Positions 9,175 through 18,040 of a stretch of 64,000 nucleotides of DNA are shown here, one piece after another. The position numbers were made by a program, and so were the translations under genes. The notes beneath the pieces are model-generated. The model saw only the letters and a list, made by a program, of their open reading frames with translations. It made no database searches and was not told where the DNA came from. Origin of the DNA: Puniceicoccaceae bacterium (lineage in GTDB: Bacteria; Verrucomicrobiota; Verrucomicrobiia; Opitutales; JAFGAQ01); NCBI GenBank assembly GCA_028285755.1, contig JANQOQ010000006.1:1-64000 (forward strand), written 5' to 3'. Every line of letters begins with the position of its first letter. Position 1 is the stretch's first letter.

Positions 9175-9324
9175 CGTTAGCATTCTTAAGATGCTTGTTC
9201 AAGGATTTCTTACAAATTAATTTAAAAATAGGGCATTCTTTTAAAATTTATATTCTCCAACAGGCACTTATTACAAAGGGTCATTATATTAATGCGAAGA
9301 AATATACTTGACTATCGTGTTATT

Positions 9325-9337
9325 GTATACAGGATAC
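9325..9337. promoter_or_regulatory. Candidate GntR operator upstream of the TonB receptor
   Basis: GTATACAGGATAC differs at one position from the inferred consensus. A TTGACT at 9308-9313 could be a -35 box, which would place the operator over the -10 region and fit repression. The receptor ATG is 47 bases downstream. Confidence 0.6.
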
Positions 9338-9383
9338 CAAAACGAAATTACTTGGTATCAACCCAAAACCGTAATTACCCTGT

Positions 9384-12212
9384 ATGAAAAATAATATAAG
9401 CAAGCTATTGCACAGCTGGTTGCTGTGTTCGTTTCTGGTTACACTGGTATATGCCCAGGATGATAATCTAGAGGATGAAAATGTATTTCTGTTGTCCCCT
9501 TTTGAGGTAAATACCTCGGGTGACGAGGGATACTTAGCCGCCAACACTCTGGCTGGGACACGCTTGAATGCGAGGTTAAAAGACGTTCCCGCGTCTGTCT
9601 CGGTATTCAATATAGAGTTTTTGGAAGATGCGGATCTTCTCGATACAATTGAAGCGATCGAATACTCGGTTACCTTCACGCAGGATGTATCTTCAAATAA
9701 TGGAAATGCATTTCAAACTAATGACGTAAATGTAAGAGCGCGAGGTTTCTCGAATAGTAGTTTTGCATCGAGGGATTTTTTCCGTTTCTTTATTCGTTCA
9801 AATTCATACAATTCAGAGCGATTTACTTTTTCAAGAGGTCCTAACTCTGTATTATTTGGCAACGGTAATCCGGGAGGTATCATTAACTCGGTTACTAAGC
9901 GCGCATTTTTTAGAGATGCAGGCTCAGTAGATTTAAGGGTTGATGAATTTGGATCTTTTAGAGTAGCAGCTGATTACAACCGCGTTATAATTGAGGATAA
10001 ATTCGCTGTTCGCGTAAACCTGCTGAAGGACGACGTTAAAACGAGTCGTGATAATGAATATGAGAATCAACGTAGGTATCATATCGCCACCACATTTAAT
10101 CCCTTTAAGAGTACAGAAATCCGTATTGATTATGAAAATGGGGATGCGGATCGGCTTATTCAACGTCGTTGGACCGTTCGTGATGGATTCGCTGATTGGA
10201 TGGACGCTGGAATGCCCTCTCTCAATCACAATGATTTTTTGACGGATGGTGTCTTAAACACCAACGCAGCTCGTACGTTTGCGTTTGCTAATGGGGGGAA
10301 TTTTGAAACCCGCCCGACTCCGGTGATTATAGATGACGGCCAAAATAGAACTGTTTTCAATAAGCAATACTCAACAATGTCTGTTGGTTCTAATGACTTA
10401 TGGAAAGAGTTCGATGTGTTTGGTAAAGACACTGGTCTTGCGGGTCCAGTGAATACCTCGGATTATGAATTCGATGTCTTTACTGCATATTTGGAGCAGC
10501 AAATCGGTGAGGATTTCTTTATTGAATTGGCTTACAATGAGCAAACGGATGAGCGTAGGCGCAATAACATGATTAACCATGCTCAGATCCGTGCACACGT
10601 GGATTTTAACGAAACGCTTCCTGACGGATCATCAAATCCCAATTTCGGGCGTTATTTCATTGAGGGCCCACCTGAACTGGTTCCTGTAGAACGCGAAGGA
10701 GAGATTCTCCGGGTGACTGCTTCTTATGAACTGGATACGGGCAGCAAATGGTTTGGGCGCCACCAGATCGCAGGCCTCTATCAGGATGAAGAAATAAACT
10801 CTCGTGCCAAAAGATATCGTCTTGCTAATACAACACCGTTGATAGCAAGCCGCAACCGCGTGAATCAGAATCGTATATTCGGCCGTACCTACATTGAGGC
10901 AGGTGATCAGCCGGGAGCAAATGGTTTCCAGTTTAACCCGGCGGTAAGCCCTGTTGAACCATTTGACTTAAGAGATCCTGTAACGGGTGCTGTCGTCGGT
11001 AGAGTTACTCCCGAGTGGATTTTGGAACGTGATCGGCCAAGGTTTGAAAAGACAGAAAGCATGATGGTAGCAGGTCAAAGTTACTTTCTCGATGATCGTT
11101 TTGCGATTACCTGGGGATATCGTGAAGATGAGCTCACTCAGGCAAGCTTTGTAGAACAACGAGCAAGCAACACTTTTGCTCAGCAAAATCCGGGGACTCT
11201 CCGGGATACTATTCTTGATACCGGTCTTGGCGAAGCATCTACTTTCAAGGGAGATACAACAACGCTCGGTACCGTAGTTTCACCATTAAGTTGGTTATCC
11301 TTTTCGGCGAATTACTCAAAGAATTTCCAACCTCAGGCATCTTTTGATCTGTTTAATCAGAATATTGGAAATGTCGAAGGAATCGGCCGTGATTATTCAG
11401 CACGTTTTGAGCTCATGGAAGGTAAGATTTATGCAAATATTACCTACTTTAAGACCGAGGCCGTGAATGATGCTTCTAATGCGTTCTTCGTCTTTACCCG
11501 GATCAATGAGATTTGGGAAACACTGCAGGTTAACGATATCGTTAACGATCCTCCTTTCGTAGTAGAAGGTGCAAGTGACGTAGATAATTTTGAGGCCAAG
11601 GGCTGGGAATTTGAAATTGTTGCTAATCCTACACCGAATATCACATTAAGGTGGAACTTTGCAGATGCGGATAATGTATCCAGTGCCGTAGAACCCGGTT
11701 TAAGGGATTATCTTGAGGATAATCTATCCTTGTGGAATCAGCACCGTAATCTGGAAATCCCGGATGGGGGCGGAACTACCGTTGGCGATAGAATTGACCA
11801 ACTGGTAGATCGCAATACAGGTAACCAGTTGGCCGCAGGCCAACAGTCAGAAGGTCACGTGCCGATCCGCTCCAACTTCTTTGCGAAATACACTTTTCTG
11901 GACGGACGCTTCAAAGGCTTTGATGTAGGTGTAGGCGGTCGTTATCGCGATGGTCAATACACCGGTTATTTTAGTGATAATGGAGTCACCCGTGCAGCAC
12001 GTGGAGACAGTTTTTTCCTCTTTGATTTAGCATTCGGGTTTAAGCGCGCCATATTCGACGACAAGATCGATATGAGAGTGCGTATGAACGTAAAGAATCT
12101 CTTTGATGAGCAGGATATTATTATAACTGAAGCAGATAACCTCGGATTGCCTGATGACTATGTCCTTCAAGCACCGCGGGAGATTAGTGTATCTGCGAGC
12201 TTTGATTTCTAA
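9384..12212 (+). CDS. TonB-dependent outer-membrane receptor of the polysaccharide locus
   Basis: A 942-residue receptor with a signal peptide ending VYAQ. The segment LSPFEV (TonB-box region) is followed by the Opitutae-type motif GYLAANTLAGTRLN. The plug covers about residues 50-170, with FSRGPNSVLFGNGNPGGIIN in its conserved part, then a 22-strand barrel ending in ASFDF with a terminal aromatic residue. No STN domain and no SusD-like partner follow. It probably takes up oligosaccharides released by the secreted enzymes of the region. It is controlled by its own operator copy and closed by a strong terminator. Confidence 0.93.
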   Translation: MKNNISKLLHSWLLCSFLVTLVYAQDDNLEDENVFLLSPFEVNTSGDEGYLAANTLAGTRLNARLKDVPASVSVFNIEFLEDADLLDTIEAIEYSVTFTQDVSSNNGNAFQTNDVNVRARGFSNSSFASRDFFRFFIRSNSYNSERFTFSRGPNSVLFGNGNPGGIINSVTKRAFFRDAGSVDLRVDEFGSFRVAADYNRVIIEDKFAVRVNLLKDDVKTSRDNEYENQRRYHIATTFNPFKSTEIRIDYENGDADRLIQRRWTVRDGFADWMDAGMPSLNHNDFLTDGVLNTNAARTFAFANGGNFETRPTPVIIDDGQNRTVFNKQYSTMSVGSNDLWKEFDVFGKDTGLAGPVNTSDYEFDVFTAYLEQQIGEDFFIELAYNEQTDERRRNNMINHAQIRAHVDFNETLPDGSSNPNFGRYFIEGPPELVPVEREGEILRVTASYELDTGSKWFGRHQIAGLYQDEEINSRAKRYRLANTTPLIASRNRVNQNRIFGRTYIEAGDQPGANGFQFNPAVSPVEPFDLRDPVTGAVVGRVTPEWILERDRPRFEKTESMMVAGQSYFLDDRFAITWGYREDELTQASFVEQRASNTFAQQNPGTLRDTILDTGLGEASTFKGDTTTLGTVVSPLSWLSFSANYSKNFQPQASFDLFNQNIGNVEGIGRDYSARFELMEGKIYANITYFKTEAVNDASNAFFVFTRINEIWETLQVNDIVNDPPFVVEGASDVDNFEAKGWEFEIVANPTPNITLRWNFADADNVSSAVEPGLRDYLEDNLSLWNQHRNLEIPDGGGTTVGDRIDQLVDRNTGNQLAAGQQSEGHVPIRSNFFAKYTFLDGRFKGFDVGVGGRYRDGQYTGYFSDNGVTRAARGDSFFLFDLAFGFKRAIFDDKIDMRVRMNVKNLFDEQDIIITEADNLGLPDDYVLQAPREISVSASFDF

Positions 12213-12233
12213 TCCTTCAACTTATATTCTACG

Positions 12234-12267
12234 AAAAAAGCACTCTCTGAGTAGGGAGTGCTTTTTT
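12234..12267. terminator. Intrinsic terminator between receptor and GntR gene
   Basis: AAAAAAGCACTC and GAGTGCTTTTTT form a hairpin with a 10-base loop region and flanking A and T runs. It lies between the convergent receptor and regulator genes and can serve both. Confidence 0.8.
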
Positions 12268-12288
12268 ATTTCAAAGATTAATGACCGG

Positions 12289-12951
12289 CTATTCCGATAT
12301 GTTATCAGTGAGTTCTTTCTTGGAGCGCTGGATTCCTTTCTCCAGGCGCTTAATGGCTGCCGCGAAATCCTTGTTTTTAATCGCCTCCATAATCTCTCGG
12401 TGTCCCTTTACGGATTTCTGATTCCAATCTGGAATATTGCGGGCAAATGCCCTGACGATTTTGATACGCCTCCAAACCGAGTTTAGCGCCTCTATGATCT
12501 CATCATTTTCAAAGCAACGCCATAGATAGGAGTGAAATTCTTCATCTACATCGAGCATTCCGATGATATCCTCCTGGTCTAGAGCTTCTTGTTTATCAAT
12601 CAACCCTTCGGCTTCAGCGATCATTTCATCAGTAAAATGAGGGAGCGATTTTTTAATCGCGTAGGGCTCAATCAAGAGTCTGTGCTCAAAGAGATTTTCA
12701 ATTTCCTTGGTGTCTATATTTCTGACGACCATCCCTTTTCGTGGAAGCTGCCTGATCAGGTTCTTTTTATGCAAAATGGCAAATGCATCCCGAACCGGAA
12801 GGCGGGACACTCCAAATTGCTCGGCAATTTCGTTTTGCACCAAACGGCTGTTCGGTGAAATTTCGCCCTTGAGAATCATATTTTCGATTCGTTCTGCTAT
12901 AAACTGGGCAATATTTGGGATCTGATTCAGCTCATCAATGACTGTACTCAT
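12289..12951 (-). CDS. GntR-family (FadR/FCD subfamily) transcriptional regulator
   Basis: A 220-residue regulator. Residues about 12-78 form the GntR winged helix, with LVQNEIAEQFGVSRLPVRDA as recognition-helix region and the wing RQLPRKGMVV. Residues about 85-210 are an all-helical FCD effector domain. D136, H140 and H184 match metal/effector ligands of the family, but the last histidine normally seen near the C-terminus is not evident. FCD regulators usually repress sugar-acid or uronate genes and release DNA on binding an acidic metabolite. The gene is divergent from the propeller protein, and the shared gap holds an operator copy, suggesting autoregulation. It is the only GntR gene in the window and the best candidate to bind the repeated GTATAC palindrome. 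Confidence 0.93.
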   Translation of the reverse strand: MSTVIDELNQIPNIAQFIAERIENMILKGEISPNSRLVQNEIAEQFGVSRLPVRDAFAILHKKNLIRQLPRKGMVVRNIDTKEIENLFEHRLLIEPYAIKKSLPHFTDEMIAEAEGLIDKQEALDQEDIIGMLDVDEEFHSYLWRCFENDEIIEALNSVWRRIKIVRAFARNIPDWNQKSVKGHREIMEAIKNKDFAAAIKRLEKGIQRSKKELTDNISE

Positions 12952-13019
12952 AACATATTCTAATGCATAATGTATGTTTTTGGACTCAGTTACAAGTCTT
13001 TGATTTTATTTGCTATATT

Positions 13020-13032
13020 GTATACTGTATTA
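13020..13032. promoter_or_regulatory. Candidate GntR operator between regulator and propeller-protein genes
   Basis: GTATACTGTATTA has an intact left half and a right half with two differences. A TTGATT at 13000 and TATACT at 13021 form a possible promoter with a short 15-base spacer, the operator covering the -10 box. The ATG at 13070 is 37 bases downstream; the GntR start is 68 bases away. Confidence 0.55.
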
Positions 13033-13069
13033 CATTGACGGTCATGGAATTCGTCATACCATTGGTTTC

Positions 13070-15625
13070 ATGTTAAGGCGTTTTATTTTCTTATTCTCTT
13101 TATTCCCTGTTTTATCCCTTTATCAGGCAAAAGCTGAGGACCATTATGTAATCTCAGCAGTTGAAGATTTTACGGCTCCCAAGAGTCAACAGTGGTACGT
13201 TCCTTTCTACGAAGAGACCCGAGCTGAAGACAAAAACCTGCATGGGCTTGCAGTGCGTTCAAATTTGTATCCTGCGAGGCCATCTGCCGCAGAATACACT
13301 TTCAAAGGGGAGTCTGGCAGCTACCAGATTCAGTTGGAAGCAGTCGCCGAGGAGGATGGACAAAGCTTCTACGAAGTTTGGCTTAACAGTGAATATTTAG
13401 GTACCCGGCGCACCCAACCTGTGCTTGAAAAGCGCGTGCCCCAAAAATTGGATTACGGGATCAGGGAGATAGAGCCGGAAGATGTAATAAGAGTGGTCTT
13501 TTACTCGCATACAAATATGCAGATTCCGGAACATGATGGCTATGCATGGTCCCGTGGGCGTTGGCGTAACTTGCATCTGACGGCACATCCCGCTATTCCT
13601 GAAAATCTTGCAGAAGCGGAGGCAATTCAGGTGTGGGAAACTCTTGAGGTCGATTTAGCCGGCTATGCGAACGTGAGTAGAGTGGAGCTCACCGATCCTT
13701 GGATGGATAGCTATGAGCTGCCTGTCGACAATATAGGCTCTGATACCCCTGTAGTTCGTTTTTTGCCAAATAAATCAGGTCGCTATGGGCTGAAGATTTA
13801 TAACCAGGATGGGCAGCTATTGGATCTGTTATCCTATGAGGCTCACTTCTTTAAGTTTTCAGGACCGTTATCCAAGCGCTCTGCTTACCCATGGAGATTT
13901 ACCGATGCCTTTGATCGTTCCAAAAACCTTTTTGGCTACGTTATCCCCTCAGATTTCTTTAATCAGGATAATCTGGAGAAAGAGTTCCGGGAACTAACAC
14001 ACTTAAAGGAACTGGGTGGACAAGTGCTGCTTATGCAGGACTTTGAGTTTGAAACAAGTTCCTGGGTTTCAGAAGGCGAGATTGTATGGAGCGAAATTCG
14101 TAAAGACATGGATGCGTTTTTAGCTAAAACAGCATTCCTTTTAAGGCGGGATTTGGATCTGGTGATTTTGGGGCAGCCGACCGCCAATTTGAAAGAAACT
14201 TTGGGAGAAAAGTCATACGACGAAGTGCGGGAATACCTTAAGCTCCGTTTTAGTAATATTTCATACCTTAGCATACCTGAATTATTCGAAGATCCTTTTG
14301 GCGGGGATTTGCCATTCTATCCCCCAATCTCTCAGCGGTTTATCGCGGATAACCCATTCCAGGATGCGATTATTTTGCACTCATATCAGGAAACTCTACC
14401 GGGAGATGTTAGTGAGACGATAGCGAGCCATTTCCTGCAAGGCAAAGTTGTTTTAGTAGATTATCAAAACCCGCATAAGAATGATCTGATCGCTAAAATA
14501 GCCACCACGAATCAATGGGTGGGCACATTTCAGAAAGATAACATTCTCCCGGCAGAATATGCAGAGAAAGCAGTAAGCGAATGGGCGAGTACCGGAGTTG
14601 ACGAGCCTGGTTACATTGGGCAAGGGAGTTACCCGGATCTGACTATCGACTCCGCAGGTATTATGCACATCACTTATGCACGGGAAGGTAAGGGTTATTA
14701 CCGCACGAAAGATAGTCGTGGGTTAAGCGAAGAAGCTTTTACCGGCATCACTTATACCGGTGGTTTGCAGGATGGACCGCAACGTAGCGACCCGGAAATA
14801 GCTATAGGAGCTGAGGGTGAGGTATTTGTATTAATCGCGAATACCCTGTCCAGAAAATCGGGAGGCAAGTGGCAAGTGCTATCAACGGAAGTAGGCAGGG
14901 ATACCTCAATGGTTACAGACAGCCGGGGGAATTTGTTCATCAATAAGCGTGGCGGTTTCCACGGTGGCCATGTCGGTCTGTGGGTGCTCCCGGCAGGGCA
15001 GGATGTATTGCAGCCCGTAACGAAGGATCCGGATACGGGCACGGAGCAGGGTAATGACTGGTTAGGGGGAGATCATCCATACGGTCAGTTATTTGTAGGG
15101 CAGGACGATGCCCTTTATTTAACCTATCGCCAGGGCAAACCCGATTACATTGCATGGCGGAACACTCAAGATATTGGCCAAACCTGGACGGGAGGCGGCG
15201 TTTACGGCGGAGTCACCTGGCAGTCCGAAGCTTCAAATGGAGTAGTAGCTTCCGGGAGTGTTCCGGTGGTGATTGGCCCGGTTGGACATGTGTTTGCTAT
15301 ACTGCATGGGGCTGATGAGTTCAAATTTCTGGGAAGAGCACTGAGTTGTGGAAGCCGTGACTTGCCTGATATATTGTCCACACAAACGGGAGCAGTCGTC
15401 TTTGCCGCTTTTGGAGGTAAATACTCCCTGTTTGCAAATGGAGGCTTCAGTGAGGAAAATTATCTGATTAGCCCTGATAATGAGCCTGTGGGCTTTGTCG
15501 CACTTGCGGAAAACCCTGTGGACAGCGGTATTTGGGCAATTTATGAAACCGGTGCTAATCTGAATAAGGAGCAGCTTTCCGGAACCAGCAAAATCTGGCT
15601 CACTCAGTTACCGATGAGCGAGTAG
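13070..15625 (+). CDS. Large secreted protein with a sialidase/BNR-like propeller half; function unknown
   Basis: An 851-residue protein with a signal peptide (MLRRFIFLF to about AKAED). The start at 13070 avoids a 20-residue leader overlapping the operator. Residues about 25-180 look like a carbohydrate-binding beta-sandwich. Residues about 265-490 contain an alpha/beta stretch, possibly a barrel-like or glutamine-amidotransferase-like segment (residue 455 onward: HSYQETLPG). From about 530 on, repeated strands of the form PDLTIDSAGIMHITY and DPEIAIGAEGEVFVLI resemble BNR/PL24-PL25-type propellers. I do not recognise a named family. Its place beside the regulator, with an operator copy, suggests a core enzyme of the locus, possibly a lyase or glycosidase. 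Confidence 0.7.
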   Translation: MLRRFIFLFSLFPVLSLYQAKAEDHYVISAVEDFTAPKSQQWYVPFYEETRAEDKNLHGLAVRSNLYPARPSAAEYTFKGESGSYQIQLEAVAEEDGQSFYEVWLNSEYLGTRRTQPVLEKRVPQKLDYGIREIEPEDVIRVVFYSHTNMQIPEHDGYAWSRGRWRNLHLTAHPAIPENLAEAEAIQVWETLEVDLAGYANVSRVELTDPWMDSYELPVDNIGSDTPVVRFLPNKSGRYGLKIYNQDGQLLDLLSYEAHFFKFSGPLSKRSAYPWRFTDAFDRSKNLFGYVIPSDFFNQDNLEKEFRELTHLKELGGQVLLMQDFEFETSSWVSEGEIVWSEIRKDMDAFLAKTAFLLRRDLDLVILGQPTANLKETLGEKSYDEVREYLKLRFSNISYLSIPELFEDPFGGDLPFYPPISQRFIADNPFQDAIILHSYQETLPGDVSETIASHFLQGKVVLVDYQNPHKNDLIAKIATTNQWVGTFQKDNILPAEYAEKAVSEWASTGVDEPGYIGQGSYPDLTIDSAGIMHITYAREGKGYYRTKDSRGLSEEAFTGITYTGGLQDGPQRSDPEIAIGAEGEVFVLIANTLSRKSGGKWQVLSTEVGRDTSMVTDSRGNLFINKRGGFHGGHVGLWVLPAGQDVLQPVTKDPDTGTEQGNDWLGGDHPYGQLFVGQDDALYLTYRQGKPDYIAWRNTQDIGQTWTGGGVYGGVTWQSEASNGVVASGSVPVVIGPVGHVFAILHGADEFKFLGRALSCGSRDLPDILSTQTGAVVFAAFGGKYSLFANGGFSEENYLISPDNEPVGFVALAENPVDSGIWAIYETGANLNKEQLSGTSKIWLTQLPMSE

Positions 15626-15627
15626 TG

Positions 15628-15652
15628 GTTTGCTTGCAAATGCAAAGCAAAC
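15628..15652. terminator. Hairpin between convergent genes
   Basis: GTTTGCTT and AAGCAAAC form a perfect 8-bp inverted repeat around a 9-base loop, 3 bases after the propeller-protein stop and 12 bases before the isomerase stop. It lacks a long T run, so terminator strength is uncertain. Confidence 0.5.
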
Positions 15653-15664
15653 GCTAATTGAAAA

Positions 15665-16630
15665 CTATAGAAGGGTATCGAAGAGATATTCGATACTCTT
15701 GTTTGGATTTCGTTCCTGGGTAAGCTCTTTGATTTTCTCACTGTCCAGTTTATCCGCCAGGCTTTCGAGTTTGCGGGTAAGCTTAGTCACCAGATTAAAA
15801 TGTTCTACACGATCTACTTCCTTGGATACCACATCGTAGGAAAACCAGTCATCCGTATAACCGCATTGCTTAACGTAGTAGAGGAATTCGATGCTGTCCC
15901 AGAGGTTAACGGAGCCGGGGAGCATATCCCAGTCCCAGTAGCGGTCATTATCATTGAGGTGGACATAGAACATCTTACCGGCGCGATGGAGTAGGGCGAC
16001 CGACTGTGCAGGTCGCTCATTGGCCTGAATGGCATGCCCGATATCAAGGGTCGCTCCCAGATTATCGGCCCCAACACTATTGCAAAGCACCAAAACCTCA
16101 GCCGCGGAGCCGATCAGGCAACGCTGGCGGGGATCGTTCCATTTATACTCGATGCATATTTGAGTATCCCGGTTATGCGCGCAAATTTCTGCCAAAGCCT
16201 CTTCAGAGTGTTGGTAGGCATCGAAATAATTCATTTCAAAAACGTAGTCACTGCCTTCATTCAAAGGGCAGGTAGATATTCGCTTACAGCCTAAGCCATT
16301 CGCCATATCTATGGCCTTGCGAAAGTCATCTATTACCTCCTGGCGCTCAGCAGCAATTGCGGAAGAGAAAGAGCCTCGCCACCACTTGCCGGTGCGCCGG
16401 GTGCGCACATTGACTGCCGCAATACCCAAGCCGGCATCCTGCATACGTGCACCGAGTTCTTCCAACGGGATTTCTGTGAAATCAGCGGGGTAACACAGCT
16501 CAAGCCCGTCGAGGCGCTCTACCTGCTTGGCCATATTGATTTTCTCGATAATCGAGTTATCCGGATGATACTCAATGTATCGATTTTTTACATTACCCAG
16601 AAAGGCGCTGATCGCAGCTAATTTATTCAT
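15665..16630 (-). CDS. Xylose-isomerase-like TIM-barrel sugar isomerase/epimerase
   Basis: A 321-residue cytoplasmic protein of the AP-endonuclease-2/sugar phosphate isomerase superfamily. Supporting motifs are ICIEYKWNDPRQR (strand with a metal Glu), GATLDIGHAIQANE (Asp and His ligands) and FYVHLNDNDRYWDWD (His-Asn-Asp loop). The overall pattern resembles L-rhamnose isomerase-like and epimerase members, but the substrate cannot be assigned. It is the third gene of the cupin operon and overlaps the preceding isomerase by 4 bases. A role in interconverting an unusual monosaccharide from the polysaccharide is inferred from context. Confidence 0.8.
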   Translation of the reverse strand: MNKLAAISAFLGNVKNRYIEYHPDNSIIEKINMAKQVERLDGLELCYPADFTEIPLEELGARMQDAGLGIAAVNVRTRRTGKWWRGSFSSAIAAERQEVIDDFRKAIDMANGLGCKRISTCPLNEGSDYVFEMNYFDAYQHSEEALAEICAHNRDTQICIEYKWNDPRQRCLIGSAAEVLVLCNSVGADNLGATLDIGHAIQANERPAQSVALLHRAGKMFYVHLNDNDRYWDWDMLPGSVNLWDSIEFLYYVKQCGYTDDWFSYDVVSKEVDRVEHFNLVTKLTRKLESLADKLDSEKIKELTQERNPNKSIEYLFDTLL

Positions 16631-17448
16631 ATTAAAGTCTTAAGGTAGTCCAAATCTCTTTGGTTGTTATTGATTTCGTTTGAAATCGTTTCTTGTTTAT
16701 CGGGCAGTGCGTCTATCCAGCTTTCTATGTAGATATTACAGTCAGGTGCCTGTTCTTTGATTGATTGGATAACCGAGGAAAGGTTGATAATTCCCTCCTC
16801 CAATGAGCACCCTTTAATGTAGAAACCGGTCCCGTTGCGTTGAGAAGTTACGTTTTTAATGTGGACGCTCCGCGTATAAGGCAGGAGTGCGTTAAGTGTT
16901 TCATAAACTCCGTATAGTTGGGAAATCGAATTGGCCACATCGTAACAAATGGCGACCTGCCGCTGATCGTAGTTTTTCACTAAATCACTAAGCTCATAGG
17001 GCGTGAATGTGAAATGGTTTTCTACACACAGCGTAATGCCGCTTTCAGTTATGTAAGATAATACGCTGTCAATAAGCTTGCCCAGTCCAGATATGCTTAT
17101 CGGAGTGTTCTCACTCTCCGGGACAATCCGTAAGATATTCGAATTCAGGTGCTTGGATATCTCGAGGTTTTTGAGAATCCTTTCTTTGCTCGATCCACGC
17201 ATCCCGACTTCCAGTTCAATGGCGTTGGCTTCGGCGTAGTTGAGAATCGAATCAAGGCCATCCCCGGATAGATCTTCCAGCTTCAGGTTATCGCATAGTT
17301 GAACCGTTTCTGCCCCCATATTTTTGGCCATTTGCAGGAATTCGAGAGCCGATATCGGTGCGTTTGGCGACCACGTTTCGGTCCCGACCGACCACCTGAA
17401 TGCATAACTTCCAAATCCTACTTTCATATCAGTGTTTGTGAGAACCAT
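16627..17448 (-). CDS. Second TIM-barrel sugar isomerase/epimerase of the cupin operon
   Basis: A 273-residue cytoplasmic AP-endonuclease-2-like barrel. Supporting segments are VCVENHFTFTPYEL (Glu ligand), AICYDVANSISQ (Asp ligand) and RSVHIKNVT (His), ending with a CNIYIESWID strand. It starts with ATG overlapping the cupin stop (TAATG), a classic coupling; a second in-frame Met at 17427 gives a better domain start. It resembles hydroxypyruvate-isomerase or inositol/tagatose epimerase-type proteins, but no specific reaction can be read from sequence. Confidence 0.8.
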   Translation of the reverse strand: MVLTNTDMKVGFGSYAFRWSVGTETWSPNAPISALEFLQMAKNMGAETVQLCDNLKLEDLSGDGLDSILNYAEANAIELEVGMRGSSKERILKNLEISKHLNSNILRIVPESENTPISISGLGKLIDSVLSYITESGITLCVENHFTFTPYELSDLVKNYDQRQVAICYDVANSISQLYGVYETLNALLPYTRSVHIKNVTSQRNGTGFYIKGCSLEEGIINLSSVIQSIKEQAPDCNIYIESWIDALPDKQETISNEINNNQRDLDYLKTLI

Positions 17449-17840
17449 TATTTATTGGGTGTTTTGGGAAAGCTCACGTCTTCGTAAAACTGATACTGGT
17501 TAAAATCAACCGGAGGCGTAAAAAAGCATACGATTTTCATCACTTCTTCTGAGGTGTTGCGCACCATATGGACGGCACCTGCCGGAAATTTCACTGCATG
17601 CCCTGCCTGAATAGACTCAATTTCTCCATCCACGTAAACTTCTCCCTGACCGCTGATGATGTAGATCAGCTCTTCTTCATTAGGGTGGGCATGGGCTGGC
17701 TTCACCGTTTCCCCAGGCTCAATGCGAATTACGTTCATCGAAAATTGTTCAGACTTACCATCTTCCGGGTGAAAAAGCCATTTCAGCTTTCTCCCGGGCA
17801 TATCCAGGGTTTCGATGTCTTTTTCATGAACAATAACCAT
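17448..17840 (-). CDS. Small cupin protein (KdgF-like candidate)
   Basis: A 130-residue single-domain cupin. Motif 1 reads PAHAHPNEEELIYIISGQG (HxH plus Glu) and motif 2 FPAGAVHMVRNTS (His), so a full metal site is present. Size and context fit KdgF-type cupins that linearise 4,5-unsaturated uronates released by lyases, or sugar-binding cupins of unknown role. First gene of a three-gene operon with two TIM-barrel isomerases; the promoter gap at 17841-18040 is shared with the divergent secreted protein and holds an operator copy. The KdgF link is inference. Confidence 0.85.
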   Translation of the reverse strand: MVIVHEKDIETLDMPGRKLKWLFHPEDGKSEQFSMNVIRIEPGETVKPAHAHPNEEELIYIISGQGEVYVDGEIESIQAGHAVKFPAGAVHMVRNTSEEVMKIVCFFTPPVDFNQYQFYEDVSFPKTPNK

Positions 17841-18004
17841 GGTTCTAATTAATAAAGTCTTTTTGTGCGTTGAAAGAGAAGATGAGATTATAGTTCAAGA
17901 ACGGGAAAGTGTTTCGGTTTTGGGGGCCAATGATGGTTTTCATAGAAAACTGAATTTGGGTGGGATAGTGTTCGACAAGTCGAATAAACTTTCAATAACA
18001 ACAG

Positions 18005-18017
18005 TAATACTGTATAC
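18005..18017. promoter_or_regulatory. Candidate GntR operator between cupin operon and secreted beta-sandwich gene
   Basis: TAATACTGTATAC: right half perfect, left half with two differences from GTATAC-N-GTATAC. It ends 23 bases before the ATG at 18041. The embedded CTGTATACAG is itself a perfect 10-bp palindrome. Confidence 0.6.
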
Positions 18018-18040
18018 AGTCATACGGTCAAGAAAATAGA

